A stretch of 64,000 nucleotides of DNA from Blastocatellia bacterium (GCA_016705245.1 JADIYM010000023.1:24441-88440), one strand, 5' to 3'; counted from the stretch's first letter, positions 43,552 to 52,886 are shown. Translations and numbers: made by a program. Notes: generated by a model from the letters alone, not told the origin.

Positions 43552-45444
43552 ATGAACGACGGATCGCCAAAGGACACATCCCCTTTCGGCTCCACGGGAT
43601 CGACCAACTCGCCCGGCAGCCATCACGACGACGATCCGTACCTCGGCGCGACGCTCAAGGGCCGGTATCGAATCGAGCGGCTCCTCGGACGCGGAGGCCT
43701 CGGTGCGGTCTACCTTGCTGTCGACCTCCAGTTGCACAACAAGCAGGTGGTGGTGAAGGTCATGCGGGACAACCCGACCGTCGGTGCCGAGTGGGTCCTC
43801 AAGAAGTTCCGCGAAGAGATCAAGGCGCTCGCCCGCATCGACCATCCGGGCGTCGTCGGCTCGCTCGACGCCGGCGAAATGCCGGATGGAAAGCCCTACA
43901 TCGTCATGCAGTACGTCGAGGGCGAGTCGCTCCGCACCGTGATGCGCACCGGGGCGCTCACGCACGAGCGCATTGCCCGATTCGTCCGGCAGATCTGTCA
44001 GGCGCTTGCTGCCGCGCACGAGAAGGGCGTCGTTCATCGTGACCTGAAGCCCGAGAACATAATGATCCAGACGATCGGGCCCGACGAGGAATACGCGAGG
44101 CTCATCGATTTCGGCATTGCAACGGTGCGCGACTCGGACACGGGAGAACTGCCCGGCGCGATCACGACGGTCGCCGGCACCGTCCTATACATGGCTCCCG
44201 AGCAGCTGCAGGGAAAGCCGAAGCCGGCGAGCGACATCTACGCAATGGGAATCGTCGCGTACGAGTTGCTGACTGGAACCGTCCCGTTTCATCCCGCGTC
44301 GCCTTACCAGTTGCTCGACCTGCAGCGAAATCACTCGTTTCGACGGCCAACTGAAATCTCGCCGTCCATTCCGCCGGCGGCTGAGGCCGCCATCCTGAAG
44401 GCGCTCTCGTTCGCGCCGATCGACCGATACTCCAGCGCCCGGGCTTTCGGCGACGACATCGCCAAGGCGCTTACGGCGGATTCGGCGGTCACGACGCACG
44501 CAGGCGGCGAGTCGGCCTCGACGGCACCGTCCGACGAGGCGGCAACCGTCAACGTCCTGAAAGGCTCCGGCGGAGAGACGCGTCGCGCCGGATCGAATGC
44601 GACGAACCCGGTGACGGCCTTCGGTGGTGATTCGGCCGTTACGGCGGGCGTGGGCTCGACGAACAGGACGGACGTTGTCGCCGCCGCCGTGAGCGTTCCC
44701 GTCGAGGCACCGAAGGCGCCGACGAAGATCGTTCCGACGATACTGGCGGGCGTCGTGGTGCTTGCCGTCGCGGCCGGCCTCTTCTGGTACATCGCCAAGT
44801 TCGTGGGCCCAACCCCCGGCCCGGGACCGACGAACGTCCCGGCGACGAACAATGGCGGACCGGGAACGGTCACCCCAACGCCGACGCGAGAGCTGGCGTA
44901 TGCGATCGAGGTTCAGAAGGTCCGCGATGGCCGGGACTACGAGGCGCCGTTCACGCTTTCGGGCGAGATCCTCTGCGAACGCGACTACAAGATCAGGATC
45001 CAGGTAACGGCTCGCGAGCAAGGATACCTGTACATCCTCAACGAAGGCGAAAACGGGCCCGATGGCCTGCCGACCTTCAACCTGCTCTTTCCTTCGCCGA
45101 CCTCGAACGGCGGTACCGCATCCGTGTCGCCGAACGCCCTGATTCAGATTCCGGCGCGGAGCTGGATCGTCTTCGACAACGCCGTCGGAACCGAAAAAGT
45201 CTGGCTCGTCTGGTCGGTTGCAGCCGTGCCGGAGCTCGAGGCCGTCAAGTACGTAGCCAACCCGCAGGACCGCGGAGCCATCTTGAAGCCAGAACAGCTC
45301 GCCGCCGTTCGAGCCTTCATTACGGCCAAGGCGGCGAACAAGGCCAGCGTCGAACGAATTGACAACAATCCGACCGATCGAAGGACGGTGCTTCGCGCCG
45401 ACGGTGACGTGCTCGTGCACGTCGTGCCGCTCGCTCACAACTGA
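43552..45444 (+). CDS. Transmembrane Ser/Thr kinase with C-terminal DUF4384 domain
   Basis: A 630-residue receptor-like kinase. Cytoplasmic kinase domain (about 40-310) with GRGGLGAVY glycine loop, Lys69 in VVVKVMRD, HRDLKPEN (H162, D164), DFG (D186) and APEQ. A low-complexity linker (about 315-390) leads to one membrane helix (about 397-419, ILAGVVVLAVAAGLFWYIA). The outside part begins with a Pro/Thr linker and carries a DUF4384 domain (about 445-545: FTLSGEILCERDYKIRIQV, GYLYILNEGENG, FPSPTSNGGTASVSPNA). DUF4384 is found with caspase-like proteins. A secreted DUF4384 gene follows 53 bp later, and a CHAT gene is divergent. Confidence 0.92.
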   Translation: MNDGSPKDTSPFGSTGSTNSPGSHHDDDPYLGATLKGRYRIERLLGRGGLGAVYLAVDLQLHNKQVVVKVMRDNPTVGAEWVLKKFREEIKALARIDHPGVVGSLDAGEMPDGKPYIVMQYVEGESLRTVMRTGALTHERIARFVRQICQALAAAHEKGVVHRDLKPENIMIQTIGPDEEYARLIDFGIATVRDSDTGELPGAITTVAGTVLYMAPEQLQGKPKPASDIYAMGIVAYELLTGTVPFHPASPYQLLDLQRNHSFRRPTEISPSIPPAAEAAILKALSFAPIDRYSSARAFGDDIAKALTADSAVTTHAGGESASTAPSDEAATVNVLKGSGGETRRAGSNATNPVTAFGGDSAVTAGVGSTNRTDVVAAAVSVPVEAPKAPTKIVPTILAGVVVLAVAAGLFWYIAKFVGPTPGPGPTNVPATNNGGPGTVTPTPTRELAYAIEVQKVRDGRDYEAPFTLSGEILCERDYKIRIQVTAREQGYLYILNEGENGPDGLPTFNLLFPSPTSNGGTASVSPNALIQIPARSWIVFDNAVGTEKVWLVWSVAAVPELEAVKYVANPQDRGAILKPEQLAAVRAFITAKAANKASVERIDNNPTDRRTVLRADGDVLVHVVPLAHN

Positions 45445-45497
45445 AACCGCACGGCTCGCCAACTTCTTCTCTAGCGAAGGCGAGTTCCGGAGGACGA

Positions 45498-46397
45498 ATG
45501 ATCCGCATCCTGTTCGCAATGATTCTCGCCGCCGTTGTCGCGGCGCCAGCCTTCTCGGCCCAGGACGATGAAACCCGCCAGCTCTGGGATTCGGAGTTCC
45601 TGCAGAAGCGCCCGGCGCCAAAGGCAAAGTCGGCGCCGAAGAAGACGCCAAAGTACCGCCGCACGACACCACCGATCGCCAAGTCGACGCCGACCCCGGG
45701 CGCCCCCGCAATCTCGGACACGCTCGTCGGGGTGACGCTTTGGCGATTGCGTCGCGCGATGCCGGGGGACGGGGCGACCGCCGCTCGGATGCTCGTTCAC
45801 GAGGCGGCGTCGGACAAGGATGTCGAGTGGGTGCCGGAGCGCATCGCCATCGACCAGAACCTGCAGCCGGGACAGAAGGTGCGCCTTTCGATCGAAACGC
45901 CGAAATCCGGGTACCTCTACGTGATCGATCGCGAGGTCTACAAGGACGGCTCGCTCGGCGATCCATACCTGATTTTCCCGACGACACGGATGAGCGGCGG
46001 CGATAACAAGGTCGGTCCGGGAGCCGTCATCGAGGTTCCGTCGCAGACCGACGATCCGCCCTACTTTGCTATCCAGAAGAGCCGTATCGAACACGTCGGC
46101 GAGTCGCTCATCGTGATTGTCTCGGCCGAGCCACTCGCGGAATTGAAAATCGGTGACAAGGCCATCGAGTTGTCGACGGCACTGGTCGAGAAGTGGGTCG
46201 CCGAGTGGGGCGCATCCTTCGAACGGATCGAGGAGGTCGGCAACGCGAACGCCAAGTACTCGGTGGCGGAGAAATCAGCCGGGGCCACTGCAACGGGAAA
46301 GCTCACGCAGGAGGACGCTCTTCCACAGTCGATCTACCGCGTGGAAGGGAAGTCCGGCAAGCCGCTGCTCGTCACCGTCGGCCTTCGCATCATGTAG
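45498..46397 (+). CDS. Secreted DUF4384 protein
   Basis: A 299-residue protein with signal peptide (RILFAMILAAVVAAPAFSAQ), a basic Pro/Lys-rich linker (about 35-70) and a DUF4384 domain (about 75-215: LRRAMPGDGATAARMLVH, VRLSIETPKSGYLYVIDREVY, YLIFPTTRMSGGDNKVGPGAVIEVPS). The tail is extra. GGAGG precedes the ATG. It shares a likely operon with the kinase, so two exported or extracytoplasmic DUF4384 modules are made together, one tethered to the kinase and one free. It may bind the CHAT protein or act as its substrate. Function not proven. Confidence 0.85.
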   Translation: MIRILFAMILAAVVAAPAFSAQDDETRQLWDSEFLQKRPAPKAKSAPKKTPKYRRTTPPIAKSTPTPGAPAISDTLVGVTLWRLRRAMPGDGATAARMLVHEAASDKDVEWVPERIAIDQNLQPGQKVRLSIETPKSGYLYVIDREVYKDGSLGDPYLIFPTTRMSGGDNKVGPGAVIEVPSQTDDPPYFAIQKSRIEHVGESLIVIVSAEPLAELKIGDKAIELSTALVEKWVAEWGASFERIEEVGNANAKYSVAEKSAGATATGKLTQEDALPQSIYRVEGKSGKPLLVTVGLRIM

Positions 46398-46401
46398 AGG
46401 T

Positions 46402-46488
46402 GAGTGGACAGGATTACAGGATTTTCAGGATTAACAGGAGGAAGAAGAAATCCAGCGAATCCTGAAAATCCTGTAATCCTGTCCACTC
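46402..46488. terminator. Perfect 31-bp palindrome between convergent genes
   Basis: Arms 46402-46432 and 46458-46488 are exact reverse complements (25-nt loop); the arm starts GAGTGGACAGGATTACAGGA. It lies directly between the DUF4384 gene and the VWA gene. AT-rich for this genome. Confidence 0.75.
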
Positions 46489-46494
46489 TCCCTC

Positions 46495-47748
46495 CTATCG
46501 AACTGTCTGACGGCGGCGGCGCAGGAAGTCCATCATGATGTACTCGCCGAGGTTGAGCGTCGTCGCGAAGTAGGCCTTCCCGCGACATAGCGCCGTCATT
46601 TCCTTCACGAATTCCACGAGCGCGTAATCGGCCGCGAGCATGAAGGTGTTGACCTGCACTCCCGCCCTCGCGCACCGAGCGACCTCTCGCATCGTCTGCG
46701 CCCGGATCTCGGGATCGAGCCCGAACGGATTCTTGTAGATCGAGCCGTCCGGCAAGGTGAGCGCCGACGGCTTGCCGTCCGTGATCATCAGGATCTGCCG
46801 CATGTCGCAGCGTTCGGCCGCGCGGAGACGGCGCGCGAGCTTGAGTCCCTCGCACGTGTTCGTATGGTAAGGGCCGACCTGGACGCTCGCGAGCTTTCCG
46901 AGCGGCACCTCTTCCGCCGAGTCGTGAAAGAGCACGAGCCGGATCGTATCGCCCGGGTATTGATTCCGGATGAGGTGCGACAGTGCGAGCGCTACGCGCT
47001 TCGCCGGCGTGAACCGATCTTCGCCGTAGAGAATCATCGAATGCGAGCAGTCGAGCAGCACGACCGTCGCACACGTCGAGCGGTACTCGGACTGGTGCAC
47101 CATCAGGTCGCCGTATTCGAGCGCGAGCGGCACGCCGAGTCCTTCGCGTGCGACTGCCGAAAGCAGCGTCGCGTTCACGTCGAGGTTCATCGTGTCGCCG
47201 AACTCGTATTGTTTCGAGCCGAGACTGGCTTCCACGCCAGTCGCAAGTCGCGTCGTCTCGTGCATTCCGATGCCGGACCGCCCGACAGCGCCCATCAATT
47301 GGCGAAGCGCCGTATATCCGAGCAGGTCAGTGCCCTTCGACGTGACCTCGAAGCGGACGGGCACGTCCGACTTCGGACCTACCGAGCCTTCGCCGTCGGC
47401 CATCTGCCCTTGCTCGGCGAGACGTTCGAGATCTTCGACCGTGAGGTAGCCCTCCGCGATGAGCCGCTCGATGAGCCGGTCGACGAGGTCTCGCATCACC
47501 GCGTCCGAGATTTCTTCGTCGTCGCCGCGAAGAGCGTCAAGCTCGTCCTCTGAGAGGAATCCCTCCTTGAACAACAGTCGCAGGAGTGCCTCTCGCAGCC
47601 CGTCGATCGTGTCGTCGGCCCCGCGGAAACGGCGGCCGCCGCGAAACCCGCTCTGAAGGAAGAAGTCAGAGAGTGCCTGCATGACGTCCTCGAGACTCAT
47701 CGAGTCGAGGTCGAGACCCGTCCACTTTCCGTAGGTGGTGTATCGCAC
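46495..47748 (-). CDS. VWA-domain protein of the MoxR-VWA type
   Basis: A 417-residue cytoplasmic protein. The N-terminal part (about 1-180) is helical with the typical RYTTYGKWTGLDLDSMSLEDVMQALSDFFL start and LREALLRLLFKEG. The C-terminal VWA domain (about 215-400) has a full MIDAS site: DCSHSM (Asp about 232), then Thr in DRFTPA-type and ITDGKPS. GTG 47748 gives the family N-terminus; upstream sequence looks non-coding. In this family a MoxR AAA ATPase works with the VWA protein as a metal-insertion or remodelling pair. Here the MoxR gene is 3.3 kb upstream on the same strand. Confidence 0.87.
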   Translation of the reverse strand: MRYTTYGKWTGLDLDSMSLEDVMQALSDFFLQSGFRGGRRFRGADDTIDGLREALLRLLFKEGFLSEDELDALRGDDEEISDAVMRDLVDRLIERLIAEGYLTVEDLERLAEQGQMADGEGSVGPKSDVPVRFEVTSKGTDLLGYTALRQLMGAVGRSGIGMHETTRLATGVEASLGSKQYEFGDTMNLDVNATLLSAVAREGLGVPLALEYGDLMVHQSEYRSTCATVVLLDCSHSMILYGEDRFTPAKRVALALSHLIRNQYPGDTIRLVLFHDSAEEVPLGKLASVQVGPYHTNTCEGLKLARRLRAAERCDMRQILMITDGKPSALTLPDGSIYKNPFGLDPEIRAQTMREVARCARAGVQVNTFMLAADYALVEFVKEMTALCRGKAYFATTLNLGEYIMMDFLRRRRQTVR

Positions 47749-47793
47749 GTATCGATTGTGGGGGCGGGACGAAGGCCACGGCAACTCGACTGC

Positions 47794-48393
47794 TTACGAT
47801 TTTTCTCCTGAGCCTCCGGCTGACGCGATCGAGGCGCGCAGGATGGCCGCCTGTTTGCCGGCGTGTGAGTCCGGCGCAAGGCCGTTGCTTGCGATGAACA
47901 CCTCGATGGTTGCCAGGTATGGCCGCGCGTCCCGTCCCTGCGCGATCGCGAGCTGGCCGACCTCAAAGCTCACCATTGCTACGCCGCGTTCGTGGCCATG
48001 CGCGCGCAGCCGGTCGAGCGACTCGTTGAGCGCCGATTCGGCCTCGTCCAGCCGGCCAAGATGGTGCAGGCACGCTCCGACCGTTCCAAGCACGAACGCC
48101 GCGTACGGGAGGTTCTCGACTTCGACGTGGATGTCGTACGCCTCTCGTGCATACCGGAGTCCTTCTTCGTAGCGGCCGTGCGTCGCAACGAGCGATCCAA
48201 GGTTCGCGAGGACAATTGCCTCTTCGCGACGATTCCCGATCTCCCGAAGAATCTCGAGTGCCTCGGCGAAGTGGCGTTCCGCGAGGTCGTATTTACCCCA
48301 CTCCTCGTAGGTCAACCCCAGGTTCCCGATCGTTCTGCCCTCGTCCGACCGGGCGCCGTATTCTCGTGCCAGTGCGATTGCCCGATTGTACAT
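47794..48393 (-). pseudogene. Distal TPR part cut off by an in-frame TAG from the kinase/ATPase/TPR gene
   Basis: Continues the TPR region of the preceding gene in the same frame. After the TAG (48453-48451) the sequence reads LGNAAIVHQYRGDFETAVE without a shift, then regular TPR units (GRTIGNLGLTYEEWGKYDLAERHFAEALE and further) to a helical C-terminus. If translated alone it could start at ATG 48393 (199 residues), but no ribosome-binding site is seen. Most likely the second part of one gene of about 1068 codons. The nonsense codon could be CAG to TAG. Cause not determinable: real mutation, sequencing error or readthrough. Confidence 0.6.
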
Positions 48394-48450
48394 TTCTACA
48401 GCAGTCTCGAAGTCTCCACGATACTGGTGAACGATCGCAGCGTTGCCGAG

Positions 48451-51000
48451 CTAATGGTCCAGCGCTTCGTCGTATCGCCCCTGTTGAAGGAACACATTCC
48501 CGAGATTGCCAGCTGTGATGCCCGCACTGACAACGTCCCCGGCAGCCAGCGCGACGGCGGCAGACCGCTCGTACCATTCGGCTGCCAGGCTCTCGTCGCC
48601 ACGCTCCCAGGCAACCGCCCCGAGATAGCGCAACGCCTCGGCCGCAAGCGACGACAGTCCGAGTGCCTCGGCCTGAGCTGGCGCGGACGAGAGTATGTCG
48701 GCCGCCTCGCCCGGCCGGCCGAGCATCCGAACCGCATCATAGGCGAGCTCGATTCGTGCCCGAACAGCCAGCTCGTCCGGCGGATCCGGCGCAAGCGCGA
48801 GCGCCGACCGGTAGAGCCGCTCGGCATCGGCCGTTGCGTATTGCCGCATTGACCATCGCGCGGCGCTGAGCCATTTCTCGCGCGCACGCTCGAGGTCGCC
48901 GGCGCGTTCGCGATGTCCGGCAATGATTGCGTGCGCTTCCTCGCCGAGCTCAAGTGATTCGAATACATCCGCAGCCGACTCGTGCAATCGCTTCCGCTCC
49001 ACGTCGTCGATCGCGCGATACGCCTCCTTCCGAAGCTGGTCGTGGGTGAATCGCAACAGGCCGGGAGCGGGCTCCTCAAGGATGTTGCGCCGGAGCAGCT
49101 CGTCAATGGCGGCGTCCGACACCGTGGCCATTCCCTCGAGCTGCCAGGTTTCCGACTCGCGACCGAGGACAGCCGCCGCGCGGACGAGCGACTGGGCACC
49201 GGCTCCGAGTCGAGCAAAGCGCAGCCCCAGAAGGTCGCGAATTGTCTCGGGCATCGGCAACACGTCGTGAGTCGACGAAAGCGGCGCGCGATCGCCTATC
49301 TGCCACTCGCCCGTGTGGTCGCGCCAGAGGATTCCGTCCTCCACCGACGCCCGCAGGTACTCCGCAACGAAGAACGGGTTTCCCGAGCTGTGTCGAGCGA
49401 GATTGCGGCTGAAGACAACTGGCGGCGGCTGGATCGCAAGCATGTCTCCGACCATCGCGGCGACGTCGGCTGTGCCGAGCCGCCCGAGGTCGAGAACCTC
49501 GACACTCTCGAGCGCGCCGAGGCGATCGCGTGCGGCGCTCGGTACATCGGTCCGAACGGTCCCGACTACCGCAATCGGCGACGACGCGAAAAGGCCAGCC
49601 GAAATGGCATGCGAGATCGCCTCGACGGAAAGCTCATCAGCCCACTGCAGATCGTCGAGAATCAGAACGAATGGCCGACGTCGTGCGAAGCCGCGGAGCG
49701 AATCGACGACGGCGTTGAAGAGCCGGCGCCGTGCGTCGTCCGGACGAAGCTCGGCGACGACGCTGCCGGGCTCGACCAGGCCGGCCAGGGAAGGCTCGTA
49801 CTGCGCCAGCAACGGCAGGTGCGTTCCAAACATCCGCTCCGCTTCGCCCGGTCCGCCGGTGCGACACGCATCGGCCATCACCGTCAGGATCGGCCTAAAC
49901 GCCCCGAGCGGGACGGCGTCGCCGGCATCGCCGGACGTGGAGTGCTGACACTCCCCGACAACGACCGTGAACCCGACGGCGGTGGCCTCGCGGCCGCACT
50001 CGATGGCGAGCCGGGTTTTACCGGCGCCGCTCTCCGCACAGACGATCGCCACGCCTCCAGCATTCCCGTCGAGTCGCCGAACGAGTGCGCGAAGCGTCGA
50101 AAGCGCCTCGTCGCGACCAGCGAACGAAGGACGGTTCAGGTACGGACGACCGAGCGGCTCGTCCTCTGGCATCGTTTCGCCGAGCAGTCTTCCGAGGGCC
50201 GCCGCAACATCGACGGCGTACCCGAAACGACGCGCCGGCGGCTTCGCGAGCAGCCGCAGGACGATCGCCTCGAGGTCGGGAGCCACGCCGTCGACGATTT
50301 CGCACGGCGCGACTGGACTCCGCTGCAGATGCCCCCAGGCGACATCCGCCACCGGTATCATGCCGAACGGCGGCACCCCGACAATCGCTTCGTAGAGGAT
50401 GCATCCGAGCGCATAGAGATCGGCGCGGGCATCCACCGGCTCGCCCTGAATCTGCTCGGGCGCCATGTAGGCGATCGTCCCGGCGCCTTCTTCCCCGAGG
50501 TCGATCGCCTCGCGATTCGCGAGCCCCGCAAACCGCCCCACCACTCCGAAGTCGATGATCACCGGCGACCCGTCCGGGCGGACGATGACGTTCTGTGGCT
50601 TCAGGTCCCGATGGACGATGCCTTCACCGTGGACGACGGCGAGGGCCGTACACAGCCGATATAGGATGCGGAGAGTGTCGTCGAGTCCCTCGGCATAACG
50701 GTTCGCGACCATGCGATCCCTGAGCGACTTTCCCTCCACGAGCTCCATCGCCATCCACGGCATCGGCCCGTCGACGCCGTGGTCGAAGATTCGGACGACG
50801 CCCGGGTGCTGAATACGGGAGAGCGCTCCGACCTCGCGACGGAAGCTCGAAAGCAGCGGGCCCTCGAGCGCCCGAATCGTCTTGACCGCCGCCGGCGCGC
50901 CCGTCTCGACATGCTCGGCACGAAAAACGACGCCCATGCCGCCGTGACCAATCTGGTCGAGCAGCCGGTATGGTCCTGCGCGGGTTGGACGCGTTCCCAT
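48451..51000 (-). CDS. Ser/Thr kinase fused to AAA-type ATPase and TPR repeats, ending at an in-frame TAG
   Basis: An 849-residue product as written. Kinase domain (about 1-275) with GHGGMGVVF, HRDLKPQN, DFG and APEQ; then an STAND/LuxR-like ATPase module (about 295-650) with Walker A (CAESGAGKTR, about 320-328) and Walker B (LILDDLQWAD, about 443-452); then TPR units (about 680-849). The frame continues through the TAG at codon 850 with more TPRs. Such kinase-ATPase-TPR proteins are large signal-transduction regulators. It lies between MoxR and VWA genes and probably belongs to their operon. Confidence 0.88.
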   Translation of the reverse strand: MGTRPTRAGPYRLLDQIGHGGMGVVFRAEHVETGAPAAVKTIRALEGPLLSSFRREVGALSRIQHPGVVRIFDHGVDGPMPWMAMELVEGKSLRDRMVANRYAEGLDDTLRILYRLCTALAVVHGEGIVHRDLKPQNVIVRPDGSPVIIDFGVVGRFAGLANREAIDLGEEGAGTIAYMAPEQIQGEPVDARADLYALGCILYEAIVGVPPFGMIPVADVAWGHLQRSPVAPCEIVDGVAPDLEAIVLRLLAKPPARRFGYAVDVAAALGRLLGETMPEDEPLGRPYLNRPSFAGRDEALSTLRALVRRLDGNAGGVAIVCAESGAGKTRLAIECGREATAVGFTVVVGECQHSTSGDAGDAVPLGAFRPILTVMADACRTGGPGEAERMFGTHLPLLAQYEPSLAGLVEPGSVVAELRPDDARRRLFNAVVDSLRGFARRRPFVLILDDLQWADELSVEAISHAISAGLFASSPIAVVGTVRTDVPSAARDRLGALESVEVLDLGRLGTADVAAMVGDMLAIQPPPVVFSRNLARHSSGNPFFVAEYLRASVEDGILWRDHTGEWQIGDRAPLSSTHDVLPMPETIRDLLGLRFARLGAGAQSLVRAAAVLGRESETWQLEGMATVSDAAIDELLRRNILEEPAPGLLRFTHDQLRKEAYRAIDDVERKRLHESAADVFESLELGEEAHAIIAGHRERAGDLERAREKWLSAARWSMRQYATADAERLYRSALALAPDPPDELAVRARIELAYDAVRMLGRPGEAADILSSAPAQAEALGLSSLAAEALRYLGAVAWERGDESLAAEWYERSAAVALAAGDVVSAGITAGNLGNVFLQQGRYDEALDH

Positions 51001-51054
51001 CCGTAGTCTGTGAGTCTGAAACCTGAGGAGCCCGGGATCGGGTGAGCCGCGTGA

Positions 51055-52572
51055 CTAGTTGACCCCGCCGAAATCGTTGACCACGTTGACGCCGGCGTTT
51101 CGGCGCTCGCGCTCGGGCTTGGCGCGGGCATATTCGAACCTCTCGCTGCGGCTGAGCAACCGCTTCGCGTGCAGACCTTCGAGGAACAGCTCGGCTAGCG
51201 ACGCGACCTCGGATTCGTCGTCGGGATTCGCCTCGCCGGATTCGAGCACGCCTTCGATCAGTTCCGGCACCTTCCGGAACTCCGCCAGCAGTCGCGACAC
51301 GGGCTCGTCGTCGCACGCACGAACGGTTCCCCCTCCGTTGAACCACGCGACTATGCGCTTCGGCTGGACGGACGCGAACCGCCGGTCGAAGACGACGCCG
51401 GCAGCTCGCTTGATGAGGTCGCGGGCAATCTTGTCGGCGCCCTGCTGCTCGCCCTCGTATTCGAGTTCGATCTTGCCCGTGATCGACGGCAGCGCCGCGT
51501 AGACATCGGCGACTCGAGCGACGGCGCGAGGCTCGCCGAGAATGAGCGCACGCCGCTCGGCATTGCTTGCGACGCTCTCGAGCAACGAGATCGGCAGCCG
51601 CTGACTGACGCCCGAGCGGCGATCGATCCTCGGATCCTCGCGCGCGAGGAACGCGACCTGCTCGACGAGCTCGCGCATGAAAGGCGGAACGCGAACGTCG
51701 ATGCCGGGACGGTCGGTCCACGCTTCCTGCGCCGTTATGCGAATGCCCTCGTCGACCGTGCGAGGATAGTGGGTCGTGATTTCGGCGCCGATGCGATCCT
51801 TTAGAGGAGTGATGATCTTGCCGCGTGCGGTGTAGTCCTCGGGATTCGCCGAGAATACCAGGCAGAGATCGAGCGGGAGCCGGACGGGGTATCCCTTCAG
51901 CTGGACGTCCCCCTCCTGCATGATATTGAAGAGACCGACCTGAATCTTGCCCGCGAGATCCGGAAGTTCGTTGATCGCGAAGATGCCGCGGTTCGCGCGT
52001 GGAAGCAGTCCGTAGTGAATCGTCAGTTCATCCGAGAGCTGGTGCCCGCCGCGGGCGGCCTTGATCGGATCGACGTCGCCGATGAGGTCGGCAATCGTCA
52101 CGTCGGGCGTCGCGAGCTTCTCGACGAAGCGCTCGTCACGCGATCGAAAGGCGATCGGCGTCTTATCGCCCAGGTTCGCAATTCGATCGCGGGCATCGCG
52201 GCTGATCGGCGCAAAGGGATCGTCGTTGACTTCTGAGCCTGCGACGACCGGAATCTCGTCGTCGAGCAGGCTCGTGAGCGCTCGCAGGATGCGACTTTTC
52301 GCCTGTCCGCGCAGTCCGAGCAGGATGAGGTTCTGCCGGGCAAGGATGGCGTTCGCGATCTGGGGGACGACGGTGTCGTCGTAGCCGTGAATGCCGGGAA
52401 AGAGCGTCTCGCCGGCGCGTAGCTTGCGGACGAGATTCGCGCGCATCTCGTCGCGCACAGATCGGCCTCGCCACGGTGACTCGGCCCAGGCGCTACGGCG
52501 CAATTCGCCAAGCGTCCGGATCGATCCCGCCATCGTCGTGGTGCGGACTCCCGGCGTCGATCTGGTTTCCAT
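51055..52572 (-). CDS. MoxR/magnesium-chelatase-type AAA ATPase
   Basis: A 505-residue AAA+ ATPase related to ChlI/MoxR. It shows an unusual Walker A, GLRGQAKSR (about 86-94), a Walker B (GIFAINELPDL, about 208-218), the FNIMQEGDVQLKGYPVRLPLDLCLVFSANPEDY block (about 225-260) and a helical C-terminal lid. GQAKS replaces the usual GxGKS; the lysine is kept. ATG 52572 has AGGGGGG upstream. It heads the string MoxR, kinase/ATPase/TPR, VWA. MoxR-VWA pairs act as chaperones that insert metal ions or remodel enzymes; the target here is unknown. Confidence 0.9.
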   Translation of the reverse strand: METRSTPGVRTTTMAGSIRTLGELRRSAWAESPWRGRSVRDEMRANLVRKLRAGETLFPGIHGYDDTVVPQIANAILARQNLILLGLRGQAKSRILRALTSLLDDEIPVVAGSEVNDDPFAPISRDARDRIANLGDKTPIAFRSRDERFVEKLATPDVTIADLIGDVDPIKAARGGHQLSDELTIHYGLLPRANRGIFAINELPDLAGKIQVGLFNIMQEGDVQLKGYPVRLPLDLCLVFSANPEDYTARGKIITPLKDRIGAEITTHYPRTVDEGIRITAQEAWTDRPGIDVRVPPFMRELVEQVAFLAREDPRIDRRSGVSQRLPISLLESVASNAERRALILGEPRAVARVADVYAALPSITGKIELEYEGEQQGADKIARDLIKRAAGVVFDRRFASVQPKRIVAWFNGGGTVRACDDEPVSRLLAEFRKVPELIEGVLESGEANPDDESEVASLAELFLEGLHAKRLLSRSERFEYARAKPERERRNAGVNVVNDFGGVN

Positions 52573-52603
52573 GCGTCTGCCCCCCTGCTTCCGCGCGATG
52601 GCG

Positions 52604-52609
52604 AGTATA
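52604..52609 (-). promoter_or_regulatory. -10 element of the MoxR gene
   Basis: TATACT on the minus strand, about 32 bp upstream of the ATG. The -35 region falls in the right end of a dispersed repeat and is not recognisable. Confidence 0.4.
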
Positions 52610-52627
52610 GCAGCGGGGCGCAGTCCG

Positions 52628-52740
52628 CGACCGCGGAGCGGTCGATGAAATAGCCGTGGGTCGCGCGGGCGAGCGCAGCGAGCCTACGCGCGACCCGCGG
52701 AACTGCCGGCCGTCATGCACCGACCGCGGAGCGGTCGCAT
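52628..52740 (+). repeat. Three-hairpin element, copy C
   Basis: Same ends (CGACCGCGGAGCGGTCG), same ATGAAATAGCCGTGGGTCGC-type middle as copy A. Followed by GCATCGTCAG and ACGTGCGTCG, also seen next to copy B. Confidence 0.85.
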
Positions 52741-52886
52741 CGTCAGCCATGACGTGCGTCGCAGACGACACCATGCTCGTCGAGTAGTGCTCGAAAACAC
52801 GATGTGCATGTAATCCTCGGTCAGTGTCCGTGCCATGGGCCTTGCCCTATCCCCACGGCTTGAGTTGCTACCCGCTCACAAAGCAG

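Noticed and set aside
48393..48393. Separate small TPR gene starting at ATG 48393
   Set aside because: The TPR pattern runs unbroken across the TAG in the same frame, and no ribosome-binding site precedes this ATG; it is the severed end of the larger gene.
48451..48453. Programmed recoding of TAG (for example pyrrolysine)
   Set aside because: No Pyl genes or recoding signal are visible; nonsense change or sequence error is simpler.
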